Shown: in pieces, positions 57,943 to 64,000 of the stretch
Layout: every line of letters starts with the position of its first letter
Position numbering within the stretch: the stretch's first letter is position 1
Assembly (NCBI GenBank): GCA_021234155.1
Contig: JAJEKV010000030.1
Location: forward strand, 14,682,003-14,746,002
DNA from: Isoetes taiwanensis
Lineage: Eukaryota > Streptophyta > Lycopodiopsida > Isoetales > Isoetaceae
Reading direction: 5' to 3'
DNA: 64,000 nucleotides
Notes under the pieces: model-generated
Told to the model about the DNA's origin: nothing
Databases searched by the model: none
Seen by the model: only the letters and a program-made list of their open reading frames with translations
Position numbers and translations under genes: made by a program

Positions 57943-59841
57943 AAAAATGAAAAAGATGTCCATCTTTAGTCTCTTTAGTCTTTTCATTGGGTGGTGTTGG
58001 CAAAAATTTGGTTGACATGGCTAGATGGTGAGTGATGTGGACATGATGATTAGGACTTTATGCAAGAATATGATAATCTTTAAAAAATTTGGTAGAGGTT
58101 TGACAAGGGATAGAATAGAGGGATCTTGAAGAACTTAAACAACACACCCTTCCCCAAATCGAACCCGGGCCAGGACTTTGCCCGGCTTCCTCACCCGGAG
58201 GGAGTGGTGAACCCGAGCGGACCTCAAAAAGGTTCGGGAGATAGCCTTTCCTGCCAACAATCTCGGGAGGGCAAATGCAAATGCCCAGCCTCCACAGGCT
58301 CGGTTTTTCTATCCGGCTATTGAATCCCCAGTTCAAGTAACTTGCCCGGTAAATTCAAAAAATCCAAGATCCGTCTGGAAGAACTTATCAAACCGCAAAA
58401 GCGTCCACTGCAATCAGCAGTGTAGAAACCCAAGTGTTTTGTCGTTCGGCGATACAAAGGCTCGAGAATGGAGATTTGACTTCATGTCATCGGAATGGTA
58501 AATTTACCCTAGGGACCAAGTTATCTGGTCATTTTGGCAACAAAAAACACGAACCTCTACATGGTCCCTGGCCATCTCTTAGGCCATTTGACTACTGAGC
58601 GTGTTGGACATGAGCTACCTTGGCACTTCTTGGAGAAAGGGTGGTCTTAAAGCCCACGAAACTTGATCTCGAGGTAATGTCGATGTTTTGAGTCCATTGG
58701 CGAGTTAGTTTATAGTTCGGTGGGAGAGTTGCCTATCGTGGCCCAAGGGCCTTCGGGAGAGGACCTTTAGGGGGCTGCTTCGAAAGGTTTTAAGTATTAG
58801 ATCTTACGGCATCAACACCCTCCCTCTACATGATGACATTGTGTGCAAGATCTGGTCGAATCTGACTGGGATATGGCCTCAAAGCGTAAACCCTGTGTGT
58901 TTCTAGGTTATTGAAGGGGTTCACGTTATGGAGGTTAGCGATTTAGCCGGTTGCACTTGGGACATGGTCAAGAAGGCTGCGGTTGAAAGCATGAAGCAAT
59001 AGGAGGCTGAAAGAAATGGGATTTGGATCTATTGGCCATCCCGAATGATCCCAAACAATTTTGCTCTTTTGCAAAAGCCCTTGGCTTCTATTTCCCATTA
59101 TGGGAGGAGGATAAATCAAACTCCATTCCGTCAATTCCAATTGCTTCATGTTTTTCGATTTAAACTTCTACCGGCTATGTCCCAAATGCAGCAAACTAAA
59201 ACTTCGACCTCCAAAACATAAACCCTTCAATAACCTAGCAACACACAAGGTTTTGCGTTTGGGAGGCTATATCCTAATCCAGTTGACCCGGGATCTTGCA
59301 CATGTTGGAGGGCCGGACCCGCTAAAAACCTTGGGGCGGTTCACCCCAAAGGTTTTCTCGAAGGCCCTTGGCCCGCGGGACATGCAACTCTCCCACTCCA
59401 AATTGTAAAAGCCCACCCTGCTAAAGGACTCAAAACATCGAGATTACCCTGGGACAAGTTTAGTGGGCGAAGACTACCCTTTCTCCAAGAAGCGTCAAAG
59501 TAGCTCATGTCAATACGTTCCTAGTCAATTGGCGTAAGAGATGGTTGCGAGAATATTGTCATGTAGAGGGTTAGTGTTTCTTTTCGTTACAAAAATGACC
59601 GTATAACTTGGTCCCTAGGGTAATGTCACCATTCCTGATGACATGGCGAAGTCGAATCTCCATTCGAATCTTTTGTACTTGCTTTCGAACGACAAAACAC
59701 TTGGGTTTTCTACATGGTTGGCCTTGAGGCCGCTTCGCGGTTTGATAAGTTTCCCTGGGCGGATCTTGGATTTTTGAACCCCGGCGAGCGGGTTACTTGA
59801 ACGATGGATTCAGCGGTTGGGATAAATCGAGCTCCCGGAGG
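57943..59841. repeat. Spacer 4 with giant inverted repeat
   Basis: Same order of landmarks, centre near 59,060. As noisy as spacer 3 relative to spacers 1 and 5. Confidence 0.9.
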
Positions 59842-61612
59842 GGCTCAAACATGCCACCTAGGCTCCAACATGCCAGAGTCTCCAACATGCCAAGGTGGCT
59901 CCCAACATGCCACCTAGGCCACCTGGGCTCAAACATGCCAAGGAGGCTCAAACATGCCACGTGAGCTCCAAAATGCCACCTAGTCTCAAACATGCCACCT
60001 AGGCTCCAACATGCCAAGGTGGCTCAAAAATACCAAGGTGGCTCAAACATGGCACGTGGGCTCCAACATGTCACCTAGACTCCAACATGCCAAGGTGGCT
60101 CAAACATGCGTGGCTCAAACATGCCAATGTGGGCTCCAACGTGCCACCTAGGCTCCAACATGCCAAGGTGTCTCAAACATACCACCTAGGCTCAAACATG
60201 CCAAGGTGGCTCAAACATGCCATCTAGGCTCCAACATGCCAAGGTGGCTCAAACATGCCACCTAGGCTCCAACATGCCAAGGTGGCTCACATATGGCACG
60301 TGGACTCCAACATGCCATGCTCAAACATGCCAAGGTGCTCAAACATGCCACCTAGGCTCCAACATGCCAAGGTGGCTCAAACATGCCACCTAGGCTCCAA
60401 CATGCCACCTAGGCTCCAACATGCCAAGGTGGCTCCAACATGCCACCTAGGCTCCAACATGCCAAGGTGGCTCCAACATGCCACCTAGGCACAAACATGG
60501 CAAGGTGGTTTAAACATCCCCACCTAGGCTTCCATACATATGCCACGGGCTCCAACATGCCACCTAGACTCCAACATGCCACTTAGGCTCCAACGCGTGC
60601 CAAGGTGCCTAAAACATGCCACCTAGGCTCCAACGTGCCACCTAGTCTCCAACATGCCAAGATGACTCAAACATGCCACCTGACTCCAACATGCCACCTA
60701 GAATCAAACATGCCAAGGTGGCTCAAACATCTGTGGCCAGGCTCCAACATGCCAAGGTGGCTCAAACATGCCACGTAGGCTCCAACATGCCACCTAGGCT
60801 CCATCATGCCAAGGTGGCTCAAACATGCCACCTAGGCTCAAACATGCCAAGGTGGATCAAACATGCCACATATGCTCCAACATTCCACCTAGGTTCCAAC
60901 ATGCCAAGGTGGCTCAAACATGCCAGCGGGTTGAACATGCCACCTAGGCTCAAACATGCCATGCGCGCTCCAAGATGCCACCTTGGCTCCAACATGCCAA
61001 GGTGGCTCAAACATGCCACATGGGCTCCAACATGCCATGGTGGTTTAAACATGCCACCTAGGCTCAAACATGCCAAGATGGCTCAAACATGCCACACGGG
61101 CTCCAACATGCTACCTACACTCAAACATGCCAAGATGGCTCAAAGATGCCACGTGGGCTCCAACATGCCACCTAGGCTCCAACATCCACCTAGGCTCAAA
61201 CATGCCAAGGTGGCTCAAACATGCCACGCGGGCTCCAACATGCCAAGGTGGCTCCAAACATGCCATCTGTGGCTAACATGCCACCCGAGCTCCAATATGC
61301 CAAGGTGGCTCCAACATGCCACCTAGGCTCCAACGTGCCACCTAGGCTGCAAACATGCCAAGGTGGCTCAAACATGCCACGTAGGCTCAAACATGCCACC
61401 TGGGCTCCAACATCCACCTAGGCTCAAACATGCCAAGGTGCCTCAAGCATGCCATGCAGGCTCCAACATGTCAACTAGGCTCAAACATGCCACGTGAACT
61501 TTAACATGCCACCTAGGCTCCAACATCCACCTAGCCTCAAACATGTCAAGGTGGCTCAAACATGCCACGTGGGCTCCAAAATGCCACCTCGGCTCCAAAA
61601 TGCCACTAGGCC
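59842..61612 (+). repeat. Minisatellite cluster 5
   Basis: A/B units, closely matching cluster 1 in variant order. It contains the longest open frame in the array (60,673-61,326, 217 codons), which I regard as incidental. Confidence 0.95.
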
Positions 61613-63520
61613 AAAAATGAAAAGATGTCCATCTTTAGTCTCTTTAGTCTTTTCATTGGGTGGTGTTGGCAAAATTTGGTTGACATGGCTAGATGGTGGT
61701 GATGTGGACATGATGATTAGGACTTTATGCAAGGAATATGATAATCTTTAAAAAATTTGGTAGAGGAGTTTGACAAGGGATAGAATAGAGGGATCTTGAA
61801 GAACTTAAACACTGACACCCTTCCCCAAATCGAACCAGGCCAGGACTTTGCCCAGCTTCCTCACCAGAGGGGAGTGGTCAGACCCCAGGAGACGGACCTC
61901 AAAAAGGTTGCGGAGATAGCCTTTCCTGCCAACAATCCTCCGGGAGGGCAAATGCCAATGCCCCGCCTCCTGGAGCTCGGTTTCCCTATCCGACTATTGA
62001 ATCCACCGTTCAAGTAACCTGCTTCGAGTAAATTCAAAAAAATCCAAGATCCGTCTGGAAGAACTTATCAAACCGCAAAGCGTCCTGCAATCAACCGTGT
62101 AGAAACCCAAGTGTTTTGTCGTCGAAAGCAAAGGCTCGAAATGGAGATTTGACTTCGCCATGTCATCCGGAATGGTAAATTTACCCTAGGGACCAAGTTA
62201 TACGGTCATTTTTGGCAACAAAAGAAACACGAACCTCTACATGGTCCACAGCCATCTCTTAGGCCAATTGACTTCGAACGTGTTGGACATGAGCTACCTT
62301 GGCACTTCTTGGAAAGGGTGGTCTTCCCCCTAAAACTTGATCTCGAGGGTAATGTCGATGTTTTGAGTCCATTGGCGAGTTGGTTTATAGTTATAGTGGG
62401 AGAGTTGCCTATCCTGGCCAAGGGCCAAGGCCTTCGAGAGGACCTTTAGGCTTAACCGCTTCCGAAAGGTTTAAGTATTAATCCTTACGGCATCAACACC
62501 CTCCCTCTACATGATGACATTGTGCAAGATCCTGGTGAATCGACTGGGATATGACAATAAAGCGTAAACCCCGTTGTGTTTCTAGGTTATTGAAGGGTTT
62601 ACGTTATGGAGGCTGGCGATTTAGCGGTTGCACTTGGGACATGGTCAAGAAAGGCTGCGGTTGAAAGCATGAAGCAATAGGCCGAAGAAATGGGATTTGG
62701 ATCTATTGGCCATCCCGAATGATCCCAAACAATTTTGCCTCTTTGCAAAAGGCGCCCTTGGCTTCTATTTGCCATTATGGGAGGAGGATAAATCCAAACT
62801 CCATTCCGTCAATTCCTATTGCTTCATGTTTTCAGTTTGCGGCTTCTGGCTATGTCCCAAGTGCAACCGACTAAAACTCGGCCTCCAAAACATAAACCCT
62901 TCAATAACCTAGCAACACACAGGGTTTACGTTTCGGAGGCTATATCCTAATCGGTCCGACGGGATCTTGCACATGTTGACGCCGAAGGCGGACCCTTAAA
63001 ACCTTCCTGAGCCGGTTCACCAAGGTTTTCTCCGAAGGCCCTTGGCCACGGACATGCAACTCTCCCACTCCGAAATTGTGAAACCACCGCTGGGACTCAA
63101 AACATCGAGATTACCCTCGGGACCAAGTTTCGTGGGCAGAAGACTACCCTTTCTCCAAGAAGCGTCAAAGTAGCTCATGTCCAATACGTTCCTAGTCAAT
63201 TGGCGTAAGAGATGGTTGCAGAATATTGTCATGTAGAGGGTTCGTGTTTCTTTCGTTGCCAAAAATGACCGTATAACTTGGTCCCTAGGGTAATGTCACC
63301 ATTCCGGATGACATGGCGAAGTCGAATCTCCATTCCGGAATCTTTGTACTGCTCGAACGACAAAACACTTGGGTTTCTACATGGTCGAGCGCAGGACGCT
63401 TCACGGTTTGATAAGTTTCCCCGGACGGATCTTGGATTTTTTTGAACCTGCTCGAAGCAGGTTACTTGAACGATGGATTCAACGGTCAGATAGAGAAATC
63501 GAGCTCCGGGAGGGGGGGGG
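61613..63520. repeat. Spacer 5 with giant inverted repeat
   Basis: Left part (61,617-62,100) is virtually identical to spacer 1; a 73-codon frame is unchanged between 46,850 and 61,796. Centre near 62,740. Confidence 0.9.
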
Positions 63521-64000
63521 GCTCAAACATGCCACCTAGGCTCCAACATACCACCGAGTCTCCAACATGCCAAGGTGGCTCCAACATGCCACCTAGGCCA
63601 CCTAGGCTCAAACATGCCAAGGAGGCTCAAACATGCCACGTGAGCTCCAATATGCCACCTAGTCTCAAACATGCCACCTGGGCTCCAACATGCCAAGGTG
63701 GCTCAAATATACCAAGGTGGCTCAAACATGGCACGTGGGCGCCAACATGTCACCTAGACTCCAACATGCCATGGTGGCTCAAACATGCGTGGCTCAAACA
63801 TGCCACGTGGGCTCCAACGTGCCACCTAGGCTCCAACATGCCAAGGTGTCTCAAACATACCACCTAGGCTCAAACATGCCAAGGTGGCTCAAACATGCCA
63901 TCTAGGCTCCAACATGCCAAGGTGGCTCCAAACATGCCACCTGGCTCAAACATGCCACCTAGGCTCCAACATGCCAAGGTGGCTCACATATGGCACGTGG
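63521..64000 (+). repeat. Minisatellite cluster 6, cut by the window end
   Basis: Starts after a run of nine or more G and repeats the opening variant order of cluster 2 (CCACCTAGG, then ACCGAGTCTCC, then a doubled CCACCTAGG). Confidence 0.95.

Larger units (their letters stand above)
44991..64000 (+). repeat. Higher-order tandem repeat, five full units of 3.6-3.95 kb plus the start of a sixth
   Basis: A fixed landmark (ATGAAAAGAT or its variant at the start of the spacer) occurs at 46,671, 50,599, 54,238, 57,947 and 61,617, giving steps of 3,928, 3,639, 3,709 and 3,670 bases. Each unit is a minisatellite cluster followed by a 1.9-kb spacer dominated by an inverted repeat. The first step is longer because the 70-base boundary segment at 44,991-45,063 (ACATGCCATTACTGCC...) is repeated at 48,955-49,028 and not later. 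The array runs off the right end of the window. No functional gene is seen in it. Confidence 0.95.

Noticed and set aside
45064-64000. CRISPR-like array or protein-coding repeat gene
   Set aside because: Units are contiguous without unique spacers, and the host is a plant. Minisatellite frames shift every unit because 19 is not a multiple of three, and most end at CCTAGG stops.

Overview
The window is nuclear DNA of a land plant, dominated by transposable elements and satellite DNA, with one clear host gene. The evidence is an 11-exon A-type cyclin gene with GT-AG introns of roughly 80-220 bases, chromodomain Ty3/Gypsy retrotransposons primed by initiator tRNA-Met, several plant LINE lineages, a CACTA end, a TRIM element and a large higher-order tandem repeat. 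The species cannot be fixed from sequence alone. The cyclin mixes features of the CYCA1 and CYCA2 classes, and one LINE lineage looks more like those of seed-free plants and algae than the usual angiosperm L1. Both hint at a lineage outside the familiar crops, but weakly.

Layout. Positions 1-14,000 are a patchwork of broken elements: LINE A (minus, 1,947-3,370) abutting a Gypsy-type LTR (3,371-4,983) with its primer-binding site; LINE B (plus) and LINE C (minus) fragments; a candidate DNA transposon with 21-base perfect terminal inverted repeats (7,968-11,212) that carries a 530-base polypurine tract, an exact 80-base tandem duplication and 28-30-base perfect palindromes; then the 3' end and 3' LTR of another Gypsy element (to 13,990). 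From 14,781 to about 31,075 there is a minus-strand LINE (LINE E) split by a complete 13.2-kb minus-strand chromovirus (16,052-29,259). The chromovirus has two LTRs of about 1.6 kb, PBS, PPT, gag-PR-RT-RH-INT-chromodomain remnants and an exact 5-base target duplication. Next come a CACTA terminus, a LINE scrap and a 581-base TRIM element (32,317-32,897) whose two 166-base LTRs each contain a 72-base tRNA-like sequence.

The cyclin A gene lies at 34,730-37,264, with a TATA box and two hairpin elements upstream. Its downstream flank to about 40,530 holds nothing recognisable. LINE D (plus, 40,708-44,640) has a DUF4283-like ORF1 and an endonuclease/reverse transcriptase ORF2, both frameshifted and cut off after the RT domain.

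From 44,991 to the window end there is a higher-order tandem repeat of about 3.6-3.95 kb, with five full units and the start of a sixth. Each unit joins a 1.6-2.0-kb cluster of 19-base minisatellite units to a 1.9-kb spacer that is mostly one imperfect inverted repeat with 760-base arms. The minisatellite alternates two forms whose cores are near reverse complements, so the array is self-complementary at both scales.

Many frameshifts and copy-to-copy differences fall at CG, CCGG and CCWGG-like sites. Some apparent pseudogene damage may therefore be consensus error at methylated cytosines rather than real mutation.
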